A stretch of DNA of 64,000 bases from PALSA-555 sp963731625 (GTDB lineage Bacteria; Actinomycetota; Acidimicrobiia; IMCC26256; PALSA-555): contig CAVSWH010000015.1 in assembly GCA_963731625.1 (NCBI GenBank), positions 186,001 to 250,000 on the forward strand. The letters run 5' to 3'. The notes beneath the pieces were generated by a model. It searched no databases. It worked only from the letters and a program-made list of their open reading frames with translations, and had not been told where the DNA came from. Every line of letters begins with the position of its first letter. Position 1 is the stretch's first letter. The translations under genes and the position numbers were made by a program. Positions 17,313 to 25,376 of this stretch are shown piece by piece.

Positions 17313-18287
17313 TCAGCAGGTGAAACGGGGGACGACGGGTGCCGCGAACGTGAGCACGATGGTCCCGTCGCCGGACTTGGCCCCAGTTTGTGTCGACAGA
17401 GCCATGACCCTGGACGCAATAAAGGCCGCGCCCCCTCCGCCCCCTCCGGCACCGGTCACGCCCGAGTCGCACGAGACCGTTGCCCCGCTACCGCCGCCGT
17501 TGTAACCACCGCCGCCTGGCCCGCTCGCGAAGAAACCGTTGGTGAAACCGTCCGCGCCGGTTGGTCCCGTCGCGGCGTTGCCAGCCTGGTCGCACCAGTT
17601 ACTGGTTGTTCCGCCGGCGCCCCCGGCAGCCTGAGTCCCGCCCGCGCCGCCTACACAGCTGGATGGTGGGGCGCCCGTCCCCCCGCCTTGCTGGCCCGCG
17701 GGGAACCCTCCTCCTCCGCCGACCGCTGCGGTGCCACTCGTCCCTGCGTCACCTGATCCTCCTCCGCCGCCGCCCACGATGATCCGGTTGCTCAACGCGG
17801 TACCGCCCTGGCGGATGTCTGAAGCGCCGCCGCCTCCGCCGGTTGCGGTGAACGAGGGGACGTTCACCCCCGCTACCCCGTTGCCTCCGTTGGCGTCGTT
17901 GTTCCCGCCCCTGCCGCCCAAGCCGGGGGTGCGGGCGTTGGCGTCCTGACCGACACACCCGACGTTGACTTGCAACACCTCACCGGGTGTGACTGAGAAC
18001 GTGCCCTCGGCCTCGCCGCCTCCGCCGCCCGGCGCGGGAGTGCCACCGCTCAAGACCGAGCCCGCACCACCGGCGGCGCCGAATACGTCCGCGGTCACCG
18101 ACGTCACACCCGCGGGGACCGTCCACAGCGAGGAGCCGCAGGCCGTGAACTGCACCGGAGACACTCGGGGATCGGTGTCAGCCGAGCCTGGCAGTGCACT
18201 CAGGCCAGTGACCACCAGCCCCAAGGCGGCGACCGCCACCGCGACCCCTACCGGTCTCCGAACCTTCCGCCGCACTTGGCGACCCAT
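17313..18287 (-). CDS. Glycine-rich secreted protein
   Basis: A 324-residue protein. The start ATG after GGGGG gives a signal peptide: RRKVRRP, a hydrophobic run VAVAVAALGLVV, then LPGSADT as a likely cleavage region. The mature part starts with FTACGSSLWTVPAGVTSVTADVFGAAGG, matching the opening of the glycine-rich cell-surface family in which WTVPxGVTxV precedes Gly loops. It continues with many poly-Gly stretches and scattered Cys. It ends with an IVLTFAAPVVPRFTC strand. The likely role is a cell-surface or extracellular structural or adhesive protein. The codon pattern follows the Gly repeats, and such regions are prone to length variation. Confidence 0.75.
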   Translation of the reverse strand: MGRQVRRKVRRPVGVAVAVAALGLVVTGLSALPGSADTDPRVSPVQFTACGSSLWTVPAGVTSVTADVFGAAGGAGSVLSGGTPAPGGGGGEAEGTFSVTPGEVLQVNVGCVGQDANARTPGLGGRGGNNDANGGNGVAGVNVPSFTATGGGGGASDIRQGGTALSNRIIVGGGGGGSGDAGTSGTAAVGGGGGFPAGQQGGGTGAPPSSCVGGAGGTQAAGGAGGTTSNWCDQAGNAATGPTGADGFTNGFFASGPGGGGYNGGGSGATVSCDSGVTGAGGGGGGAAFIASRVMALSTQTGAKSGDGTIVLTFAAPVVPRFTC

Positions 18288-18454
18288 GCAACCCCCTGGG
18301 TCACCAGCCGTCAGCTGCAGCGGCGACGCCCTTCTCGGAGTATGGCAGTCCGCCTCCGTCGGTCGCACGTCTCCGGCGACCCAGCCTGCCGCGGCGACGT
18401 CTTCCTGGCGCGCCGAGACGCTTCCGGAGCCACGCGCGTCCAGATGTGGCGGGT

Positions 18455-19192
18455 TCAGGCGATCAGCAGGCGAAGGCCAAGCTCTGCTGCGTCGAGATCG
18501 ACGAGGTCGCGGTTGCGTTCGGCCCACCGACCTGAAGCGAGGTCGCCACGGAGGCTGTGCACTGCGCGCTGCTCGGCGTCCGGCCCGACTCTGGCCCAGA
18601 CCGATATTCCGCGACGGACACTCTCGTCCAGGTATGCCTCGGGTCGACGCCAGTAGGCCTCGAAGAGGCCATCAGCGCAGTCCCAGGGGATGAGGACCGG
18701 TTCCACCCGGGCTTCGATCGCTCGGGCCTGCTCGGTCAGGGAAGGACGGCCGACAAGGAGGTCCGCGAACTCGGGCAGGTAGTCACGAGTCAGCCAGAAC
18801 TGGCGAGGGTCACTGGTATCGCCCTCGAACACCACGACGCGGCGAGCCACGCGCCGCATCTCGCGCAGGCCGGCGATCGGGTCCTGCCAGTGATGAGCTG
18901 AGGAAACAGCCATCGCGGCGTCGAAGGACTGGTCATCGAACGGCAGGTTCTCGGCAGATCCAGCCAGGCACGGCGCCGCGTCCGGGAGGCGCTGCGAACG
19001 CATGAGTGCCGAGGGTTCCACCGCGAGGACGTGGCGGTCGGGGGGCTCGTAGGACCCGGTGCCCGCCCCGACGTTCAGTATGGTCCGGGCATCGCCGAGT
19101 GCGGCCCAGATCCGCGCAGCGATGCGCGGTTCAGTGCGCCGTGTCACGGTGTAGGTGGCTCCGATGGTGTCGTACAGCTGCGCGCTGGACAT
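18455..19192 (-). CDS. Class I SAM-dependent methyltransferase (methyltransf_11 type)
   Basis: A 245-residue enzyme. Motif I is ILNVGAGTGSY at residues 38-48. The acidic SAM-ribose position is VLAVEPS, and post-I is GSAENLPFDDQSFD, the classic ubiE/methyltransf_11 pattern. The chain then runs HHWQDP and ends with a helical lid. A GTG six bases upstream is an alternative start; GGAAGG sits at a good distance from the ATG chosen. The substrate is not apparent. The gene is isolated between the glycine-rich protein and the small + strand gene at 19462. Confidence 0.85.
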   Translation of the reverse strand: MSSAQLYDTIGATYTVTRRTEPRIAARIWAALGDARTILNVGAGTGSYEPPDRHVLAVEPSALMRSQRLPDAAPCLAGSAENLPFDDQSFDAAMAVSSAHHWQDPIAGLREMRRVARRVVVFEGDTSDPRQFWLTRDYLPEFADLLVGRPSLTEQARAIEARVEPVLIPWDCADGLFEAYWRRPEAYLDESVRRGISVWARVGPDAEQRAVHSLRGDLASGRWAERNRDLVDLDAAELGLRLLIA

Positions 19193-19461
19193 TGACACTG
19201 CCCTTCCGGTCGGTCACCACCGTTGTCCCCACCGCGCCTGTGGGTCTGGTGCACGGATCGGAGGCGGGTTGGTCAGGCCAACTCTGTGGAGGCCTGGGTA
19301 ATGATCGTTTCGTATTCGATGGGGGTCAACCGGCCGAGCGTACGGACCCTTACGGACTGCGTTGTCTCACGGATCGCCGCGGCGAGGTCTCTGCGCGGTG
19401 CGGAGACGAACGCTCGTGCCGGAAGTTGCCAGCCCGAAGATGCCCCGTTACGTTCGATTCG

Positions 19462-19749
19462 ATGCTCGAACTCGATCTCCACGCCACCGGATACAACATC
19501 GTCGCCATGATCGATGGACCGGTCGTCGAGATCTTCGGGCCGATGTCTGACGACTCAAGTCGCGCCCATGTCAAGTTCCTGTCGCTCGAGGTGTCGGGTC
19601 CTGACAAGAAGGGTCGGCGCGACGTCTGGCTGAAACGAGGCTTGGATATGCCCTTCCTCGTGTTGGCCAAGCTCGACGATGCGCAGTTTGAGGCAGCGCA
19701 GCCGCTGCTCGACGCGTTGGGGAACGCCGGCGTGCGCACGACTGCTTGA
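19462..19749 (+). CDS. Small hypothetical protein, beta-rich
   Basis: A 95-residue cytosolic protein without signal or membrane segment and not recognised. It begins MLELDLHATGYNIVAMIDG. Alternating hydrophobic residues suggest 5-7 beta strands, and it ends with an amphipathic helix (DDAQFEAAQPLLDALGNAG). That strand-plus-final-helix layout resembles a PH-like fold. A disrupted gene of similar shape lies 700 bp downstream at 20415. A 269-bp spacer without other genes precedes it. Confidence 0.55.
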   Translation: MLELDLHATGYNIVAMIDGPVVEIFGPMSDDSSRAHVKFLSLEVSGPDKKGRRDVWLKRGLDMPFLVLAKLDDAQFEAAQPLLDALGNAGVRTTA

Positions 19750-19961
19750 CGCAGGCAGTTCGTGATCCGCGGACTGACCGTCCACCCTTGGCCTCGCCAC
19801 GTGTTGGGCCTGGTGTTGCGTTGCCGAAGGTCAGGGTGAGCCTCCACCGAAGGGCGTCCCGGGAGGCTGGCGGCTCCACGCCTTGCGGATGACAGGCGGG
19901 GGCTCTGCGCTTGGATCCGGACTGCGACGGACGCTCACCCGGCCGTGCACCGAAGAACCGC

Positions 19962-20402
19962 TCAGGTCGAGAGCCCGAGCGTGACCGCCAGCGGTGGTCC
20001 CTTCATCTGGACGCCGTATTCGTCGTTCAGCCGATTCGTCGTGGATTCGTCGGCGCCGGCCATCACCTGTTCGAGGTAGCGGTCGAACCCGAGCCCGGGT
20101 GTCATCAGGTTCACGATCCGTACGTGGGGCTGATCGGGTCGGACGTTCGTGAACGAGTGCGCAACGCCGGGCGGCGCGGTGGCGAAGTCACCGGCCGTGA
20201 GCTCCACGACATCGTCGTCGAGTTGCAAGGTGAGCACGCCGTCGACCACGAAGAAGGTGTCCTCCTGAAGGGTGTGCGTGTGAAGGGGAACCCAGAAGGC
20301 GTAACCGACGTCGAGGACGAAGAAATCGAATCTCCCGTCGTTGTTGGGGCCGCTGGCCTTGAAGGGTCCGCTCTGCTCGGCCCGAATCACTAGTCCGTCC
20401 AC
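19962..20402 (-). CDS. Cupin-domain protein
   Basis: A single-domain cupin of 146 residues with a GTG start. Motif 1 is HTHTLQEDTFFVVDGVLTLQL (split: HTH at about residue 41, Glu six residues on, then Gly). Motif 2 is PPGVAHSF. The two His, the Glu and the last His make the usual metal site. Such small cupins act as dioxygenases, isomerases or sugar/quercetin-type binding proteins; the substrate cannot be said. Convergent to the gene at 19462 and divergent from the disrupted gene at 20415. Confidence 0.85.
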   Translation of the reverse strand: MDGLVIRAEQSGPFKASGPNNDGRFDFFVLDVGYAFWVPLHTHTLQEDTFFVVDGVLTLQLDDDVVELTAGDFATAPPGVAHSFTNVRPDQPHVRIVNLMTPGLGFDRYLEQVMAGADESTTNRLNDEYGVQMKGPPLAVTLGLST

Positions 20403-20414
20403 GATCCCACCTCA

Positions 20415-20842
20415 GTGCCGCTCGGATGGCACCCTACGTCGGCGGCAGCCGTCGTGTCCGACGTTCAGCCCGTCGTGGCAAGCGGGAAACGACATGTCGG
20501 TAGGCTGCGCCTCATACCGCCTGAGCTCAACCGCAATGACGTCATCATTCGCGTCGATGGCGACATGGTTGAGTTCGCCTTTCCTTGGGACGTGGGACCG
20601 AAGAAGGTCCCGCTGAAGTGGCTGGTCGTCGGGCCCAGCCGAGCCCTGGGAACAGCTTCTTGCTCCAGATCGGCTCAGTTGTCGGGGACAACGCGCTGTA
20701 CGCCGTGACGAAGAAGCCGAGCAATCTCGGCCATACCGCTTGGCTGCCCGTCGCGGAGCAAGAAGAGCCCGTGTTCCGCGCCTTCTTCGCCGGGCTCGGC
20801 GCCCTCTGTGGGCGAACGGTTGAAGGTCCCGGGGGAGCCTGA
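20415..20842 (+). pseudogene. Small PH-like protein gene disrupted by a frameshift
   Basis: Two overlapping frames read as one protein: the first half contains RLRLIPPELN, IIRVDGDMVEFAFPWDVG and VPLKWLVVGPS; the second continues GNSFLLQIGSVVGDN to AFFAGLGALCG. The break is at about 20636-20646, in CCCAGCCGAGCCCTGG. Removing five bases (one of the two AGCC units plus G) restores a continuous chain of about 140 residues. The strand pattern resembles that of the intact gene at 19462. This is either a small duplication that inactivated the gene or a consensus error. The start is uncertain: the GTG at 20415 lies 12 bp from the divergent cupin start. Confidence 0.5.
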
Positions 20843-21013
20843 AGGCCGGATGCACCGACGCGAACGAACGGTGACTCGCTGCCGGCAATCTGCGTTGCTG
20901 GAGTCCTTCTGCCTGCTGCTCCGAGCCGTCAGCCCCACGAGCGGTCGCGGCGAGGGTGGGCGCGCTCATGACGACGCCTTCGCGCAGGAGGGCGCCGGGT
21001 CCCGGTTGAACAG

Positions 21014-21220
21014 CTAGGCCAGGTAGGCGACGTAGCAGAGCACGATGCCGGCCGCGCCGATCAAGTACGCGATCTGCCAGAACGGGACGGGCGGGCCCGC
21101 CAGCCCGCCCCACCCGAACCGCAGCGCCAGGCACGCGCCGATGAGGAGCGGGCCCAGCCACCGTGCGTTCTTGGCCTGTAGGTACCAGGCCCCCGTGGCG
21201 GAGCTCGTGGGGTTGTCCAT
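21014..21220 (-). CDS. Small two-helix membrane protein
   Basis: A 68-residue protein with two hydrophobic helices: ARWLGPLLIGACLALRFGW and WQIAYLIGAAGIVLCYVAYLA. The N-terminus MDNPTSSATGAWY is hydrophilic. No ribosome-binding site stands out; an upstream ATG would add 26 residues. The start at 21220 lies exactly 35 bp from the TGAGTA-N5-TACTCA palindrome. The function is unknown. Confidence 0.5.
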   Translation of the reverse strand: MDNPTSSATGAWYLQAKNARWLGPLLIGACLALRFGWGGLAGPPVPFWQIAYLIGAAGIVLCYVAYLA

Positions 21221-21255
21221 GTTGGCCAGTGTCGGGGTTTGGCACTGAAGCCACC

Positions 21256-21272
21256 TGAGTACGAGATACTCA
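21256..21272. promoter_or_regulatory. Palindrome TGAGTA-N5-TACTCA, copy 1
   Basis: Perfect 6-bp arms around CGAGA, between two divergent genes. It sits 35 bp before the start of the small membrane protein, the same distance as copy 3 has to its downstream gene. It looks like an operator for a dimeric regulator. Confidence 0.5.
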
Positions 21273-21452
21273 AACGGCGCGTGCGGACGAAATGGCAACG
21301 GTCTCTCAGGACGTGGGCTGCGGGTTCCGGCGCAGACGAGGAGCCGCCGCCGTCGTCACCCGCGCCACCGGAGCCGAAGCCGCCGCCAGAGGCGGAGGAG
21401 TCAATGACGCCCGGCGCGATGGGCCAGACTGACCGGCGCCCAGGAGGTGTCG

Positions 21453-23669
21453 ATGACCGACACCGATGTTCGGGCGGAGGGTTCGCCGCCCGAGATTGAC
21501 GAGCAGGTCTACCGGCGGCGCTGGGCGATCCTCGCGGTCCTGTGCCTGGCGCTGCTCATTGTCGGGATCGACGGCACGATCGTCAATGTCGCGCTCCCGA
21601 GCTTCGTCCGCGAGCTTGGCGCGTCCCAGAGCCAGCTGCAGTGGATTCCCGACGCCTACACACTCGTGTTCGCGAGTCTGCTCCTCACCGCCGGGAGTCT
21701 CGGCGACAAGTTCGGCCGGCGCGGCGCACTCCTCTTCGGACTCGTGGTGTTCGGGCTCGGGTCGCTCGGCGGCTCGCTGGTCGGCTCGGCCGATGCGCTG
21801 ATCGCGACCAGGGCGATCCAGGGTGTCGGCAGCGCGTTCATCATGCCGTCCACCCTGTCGATTCTGGACAATGTCTTCTCGGACGAGGAGCGGCCCAGAG
21901 CCATCGGGATCTGGGCCGGCGTGTCGGGGCTCGGGGTCGCGATCGGGCCTCTCGTGGGCGGCTACCTGCTCGACCATTTCTGGTGGGGTTCGGTGTTCTT
22001 GGTCAACCTGCCCGTCGTTGTGGTCGCCATCGTTGCCGTCGTCTCGATCGTCCCAACCTCGAAGGACCCGAACGCCAAGCCCATCGACCTGCTCGGAACT
22101 GTTCTGTCGATCGGCGCGTTGACGGGAGTGCTGTTCGGGATCATTGAGGGCCCGAGCCTGGGTTGGACCGCAACCCCCGTTCTGATCGGCTTCATCGGCG
22201 GCGGGGCACTGCTCATCGCGTTCATCCTGTGGGAGCTTCACACGCCCGCGCCGATGCTCGACGTGAGCTTCTTCGCGAATCCGAGGTTCTCGGCCGCGTC
22301 GGTCGCGGTGATGCTGGTGTTCTTCGCCCTGTTCGGATCGATCTTCTTTCTCAGTCAGTACATCCAATTCGTGCTGGGTTTCAGTCCACTCAAGGCGGGC
22401 CTCGGACTGATCCCCGTCGCGATCGCACTCATGGTCGCCGCACCCCTCAGCTCCTTCCTGGTCGCGCGGGTCGGCACCAAGGCCATCGTGACCCTCGGGC
22501 TGGTGATCGTCGCTGGTTCGTTGGTGCTGCTCTCCGCCGCGACCACGTCATCCGGCTACCCGCTCGTCGGCGTGGTGCTCTTGCTCCTCGGTGTCGGCAT
22601 GGGCCTCGCCATGGCGCCGGCCACCGACTCGATCATGGGATCGCTGCCGCGTGCGAAGGCCGGCGTCGGCTCAGCGGTCAATGACACGACACGTGAGGTC
22701 GGGGGCGCACTCGGCGTCGCCATCCTCGGCAGCATCCTCGCGGCGACGTACACCGCCGCTGTGGGCGTGACGACGGTGGTCAAGGAGCTGAGCGCGGCCG
22801 GGCCGCAGGGCGCTCAAGCTGCTGACGCCGTGAAGAGTTCGATCGGTGGCGCCGTGCAGGTCGCGCAGCAGCTGGGTCAGCTCGAGCACCTGGGCAAGGT
22901 GCCGGCCGGGACGACCATGGCCGTCGTCGACGCTTCCAACACGGCGTTCGTCCACGCGATGGACAGCACCGTGATCGTCGGCGCGGTCGTCGCCGCGCTC
23001 GGAGCGCTCGTCGCGTTGCTGTTCCTCCCGGCACACCCGATCAAATCCCGGGCTGACGTCGAGGATCTCGGCGACCTCGGCGACCTCGTCGTGCGTGGCG
23101 CGCAGGGACTTCCGAAGTCGGCTGCGCCGCCTGCCGACGCCCTCGGCGCCACCCTGCAGATCCTGACCGAGGCCGGGTTCTGCAGCCTCAATTTCCACGG
23201 CGTCGCCAGCCAGGCCGGGATCAGCACAGCGTCCATCGAGCGAACCTGGAACTCGAAGCTCGACCTCGTGATCGATGCCATCGGAGCCGCGGTCGCGGAG
23301 CATCCGGTCCCCGACACCGGGTCGTTCCGGGGCGACTGCCGGGTCTATCTCCGACAGGCGGCCGAGGGTCTCGGGACGCCGGGGGCGCGCACCGTGATCG
23401 CGGGCCTCGTCGGTGACTCGGCCCGAGACGCCGAGCTGACGGCGAACTTCCGGGAACGGCTCATCGGCCCGAGGCACGCAGCGCTCGTCACCATGGTTCG
23501 CCGGGCGTCATCACGCGGGGAGCTCGAGCCGGATGTCGACGCCGCCGTGCTCGTCGACACGCTCGTCGGGCCGCTGTACCACCGACTTCTCATTACCGGT
23601 GAACCGATCAGCGACGCCGTCGCCGACGAGGTGGTGGATCTCGTACTCCAAGGCGCCGAGCTCCGCTGA
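21453..23669 (+). CDS. DHA2-type MFS drug exporter fused to a C-terminal TetR-like domain
   Basis: A 738-residue protein starting at the ATG after AGGAGG. Residues about 20-530 form a 14-helix MFS antiporter of the EmrB/QacA type: GIDGTIVNVALPSF (motif D1-like), GDKFGRRGALLFG (motif A), GVSGLGVAIGPLVGG (motif C). After a linker, from about residue 560, comes a segment LQILTEAGFCSLNFHGVASQ followed by AGISTASIERTW, which matches a TetR N-terminal HTH, and then a TetR-type all-helical C-terminal region ending LVLQGAELR. The usual pairing of exporter and TetR repressor is here one polypeptide. The HTH is degenerate (SIERTW in place of the usual xxYxHF), so the domain might sense ligand without binding DNA. 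Confidence 0.85.
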   Translation: MTDTDVRAEGSPPEIDEQVYRRRWAILAVLCLALLIVGIDGTIVNVALPSFVRELGASQSQLQWIPDAYTLVFASLLLTAGSLGDKFGRRGALLFGLVVFGLGSLGGSLVGSADALIATRAIQGVGSAFIMPSTLSILDNVFSDEERPRAIGIWAGVSGLGVAIGPLVGGYLLDHFWWGSVFLVNLPVVVVAIVAVVSIVPTSKDPNAKPIDLLGTVLSIGALTGVLFGIIEGPSLGWTATPVLIGFIGGGALLIAFILWELHTPAPMLDVSFFANPRFSAASVAVMLVFFALFGSIFFLSQYIQFVLGFSPLKAGLGLIPVAIALMVAAPLSSFLVARVGTKAIVTLGLVIVAGSLVLLSAATTSSGYPLVGVVLLLLGVGMGLAMAPATDSIMGSLPRAKAGVGSAVNDTTREVGGALGVAILGSILAATYTAAVGVTTVVKELSAAGPQGAQAADAVKSSIGGAVQVAQQLGQLEHLGKVPAGTTMAVVDASNTAFVHAMDSTVIVGAVVAALGALVALLFLPAHPIKSRADVEDLGDLGDLVVRGAQGLPKSAAPPADALGATLQILTEAGFCSLNFHGVASQAGISTASIERTWNSKLDLVIDAIGAAVAEHPVPDTGSFRGDCRVYLRQAAEGLGTPGARTVIAGLVGDSARDAELTANFRERLIGPRHAALVTMVRRASSRGELEPDVDAAVLVDTLVGPLYHRLLITGEPISDAVADEVVDLVLQGAELR

Positions 23670-23933
23670 CACCGTCGGCGTCATGTCGTCAACCGCGTCG
23701 CCTGTCGACGGGTTGTCGACGAGCCTCCGCTCGATCTCGCCGAGCCACCGCCGCCGAGGCTGTCCCCGCGTCGTGGTGCCTCACAGGCAACGCCTGGCAC
23801 GACCCATCGCGACCGTCACCCTTGGCTCGAATGCGACGGTCGGCGAAACCTGCTGCATCGCGACCCGGCGGCGAGCGAGAGTCGCCGCGAACGCCGCGCT
23901 CGCGGCCGACGCGCGGGCTATCGTCAGCCTCCG

Positions 23934-24311
23934 ATGAATCGAGTCCTCACCCTGGCTGGGCTGGTGGTGCTCGCGGCGCTGGTCGTCGTGCTCCTCTTCC
24001 ATCGGGCGCAGACCGACCTGCTGCACGTCGTGGGCGTCGAGCCGCGGATGCCGAGCACGGCCTACAACTTCTGGTCCGGGTTCGGCAGCGACCTCGGCGA
24101 GGTCACGATCATCGGCGCGCTAATCGTCGTGTACCACCACCACGAGTGCCATATCAACACCTGCCACCGGCTGCACTGGAAGTCGTGGACAGACCCGGAT
24201 GGTCACGTCCACGCGCTCTGTAAGAAGCATCACCCTCACAGCCAGCCGACCGAAGAGGAGCTTGCCGCCCTCGTGGCGCGTGAGCAGAACCCGGTCGCCA
24301 CGCCGTCGTGA
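23934..24311 (+). CDS. Small membrane-anchored Cys/His-rich protein, actinophage-type
   Basis: A 125-residue protein. The N-terminal helix LAGLVVLAALVVVLLF anchors it, and a second hydrophobic segment, EVTIIGALIVVYHHHE, follows. After it comes a Cys/His cluster, ECHINTCHRLHWKSW, then HVHALCKKHHP. Cys and His residues at this spacing could bind zinc. Short proteins with a pattern of helix, YHHHxCHxxxCxRLxxH and CxxHHP are common in actinobacteriophages and their hosts. It stands alone, so it may be a phage remnant or a domesticated gene. Confidence 0.6.
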   Translation: MNRVLTLAGLVVLAALVVVLLFHRAQTDLLHVVGVEPRMPSTAYNFWSGFGSDLGEVTIIGALIVVYHHHECHINTCHRLHWKSWTDPDGHVHALCKKHHPHSQPTEEELAALVAREQNPVATPS

Positions 24312-24435
24312 GGGAGCGCCATTTGCTTGTCGATCACGTCACCGGCGAAGCGATGTGGGGCATTTGACGAATCACTCCTGACCGTCCTCGGCCTCCACGA
24401 GCTCCGGCTCGCTTCTGGGCCGCCCGGTCACAGTC

Positions 24436-25302
24436 CTACCGGGGAAAGCTGGCGAGCACCTCCGCGAAGCGATTCTCGACGATCGATCGCTCCCCGCCGT
24501 TGGGGATGATCCAGAAATTCCCCGCGAGGATCGCCTCCAACGTGTACGCCGCGACGTGGGCCGGCCGCGCACCGTCGGGTGCCGTCATCATGCCCTTGAT
24601 CGCCAAGCGCATCGCTTCGGCGTCCTCAGTCCGGCGCTCGGCGCCCCGTGCGGGCGGGCGGCCACGTTCTGACTCCATCACCCGGGTCTCCGTCGTGCTC
24701 GGGCACAGCACGCTCACGCCGATCGGCAGCCCGTAGGCGGCGCTCTCCTGGCGCAGCGTCTCCGAGATCGACACGACCGCCGTCTTCGACGCGCAGTACG
24801 GCCCGATGAACGACACGCCACTCATGAGCCCGCCCATCGAGGCGGTGTTCACGACATGCGACGGAGTGGACTGGCCGCGCAGGATTGGCAAGAAGCTCGC
24901 CAGCCCGTGGATGACGCCCCACAGGTTGACGTCGAGCACCCACCGCCAGTCGTCGAGCGTCTGGTCTTGAACGAGGTTGAAGGTGGACACGCCGGCGTTG
25001 TTGCAGAGCACGTCCACCCGCCCGAACCGGTCGAGTGTCACCTTCGCCAACCCGTCGACGGACGCGGGATCGGCGACGTCCACCGTCGCGGCGAGCGCGT
25101 CGCCACCGGCGCTACGCAGACGATCGGCGACTGCCTCGGCTTCGCGACCGTCGAGGTCGGCGAGCACGACCGCCGACCCTGCGTCGATGAACGCCTCGGC
25201 GAGGGCGCGGCCGATGCCGCTCGCCGCGCCGGTCACCACGGCGACCCGCCCCGTGCCGACCACCGCCTGCCCCGAGTCAGCCGCACCCTCTGGTTGGGAC
25301 AT
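24436..25302 (-). CDS. Classical short-chain dehydrogenase/reductase (SDR)
   Basis: A 288-residue enzyme. The ATG start follows GGAGGGTCGTG. The NAD(P) motif VVTGAASGIGRALAEA (TGxxxGIG), a DLDGREAE acidic end of strand 2, NNAG, the catalytic Ser in NTASMGG, and YCASK (YxxxK) are all present. Asp at the end of strand 2 favours NAD over NADP. It is divergent from the acyl-CoA dehydrogenase operon across a 74-bp promoter region holding the GATTACA palindrome, so it is probably co-regulated with that catabolic unit and oxidises a hydroxy intermediate; that is inference. Confidence 0.9.
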   Translation of the reverse strand: MSQPEGAADSGQAVVGTGRVAVVTGAASGIGRALAEAFIDAGSAVVLADLDGREAEAVADRLRSAGGDALAATVDVADPASVDGLAKVTLDRFGRVDVLCNNAGVSTFNLVQDQTLDDWRWVLDVNLWGVIHGLASFLPILRGQSTPSHVVNTASMGGLMSGVSFIGPYCASKTAVVSISETLRQESAAYGLPIGVSVLCPSTTETRVMESERGRPPARGAERRTEDAEAMRLAIKGMMTAPDGARPAHVAAYTLEAILAGNFWIIPNGGERSIVENRFAEVLASFPR

Positions 25303-25335
25303 CACGACCCTCCCATCCCGACATCGATGGCGGGA

Positions 25336-25350
25336 GATTACACTGTAATC
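25336..25350. promoter_or_regulatory. Inverted repeat GATTACA-C-TGTAATC in the divergent promoter
   Basis: Perfect 7-bp arms around one base, placed 33 bp from the SDR start and 26 bp from the acyl-CoA dehydrogenase start. It is AT-rich in a GC-rich region. TTACA-N-TGTAA operators are typical of TetR-type regulators of acyl-CoA metabolism; the TetR gene at 28721 in the same operon is the obvious candidate. Confidence 0.6.
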
Positions 25351-25376
25351 ACGTCGCGACCGCAGGCTCGCGACTG

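Noticed and set aside
17440..17990. Poly-Gly coding stretch as simple-sequence DNA
   Set aside because: It belongs to an intact secreted-protein frame with a signal peptide and non-repetitive strand motifs at both ends.
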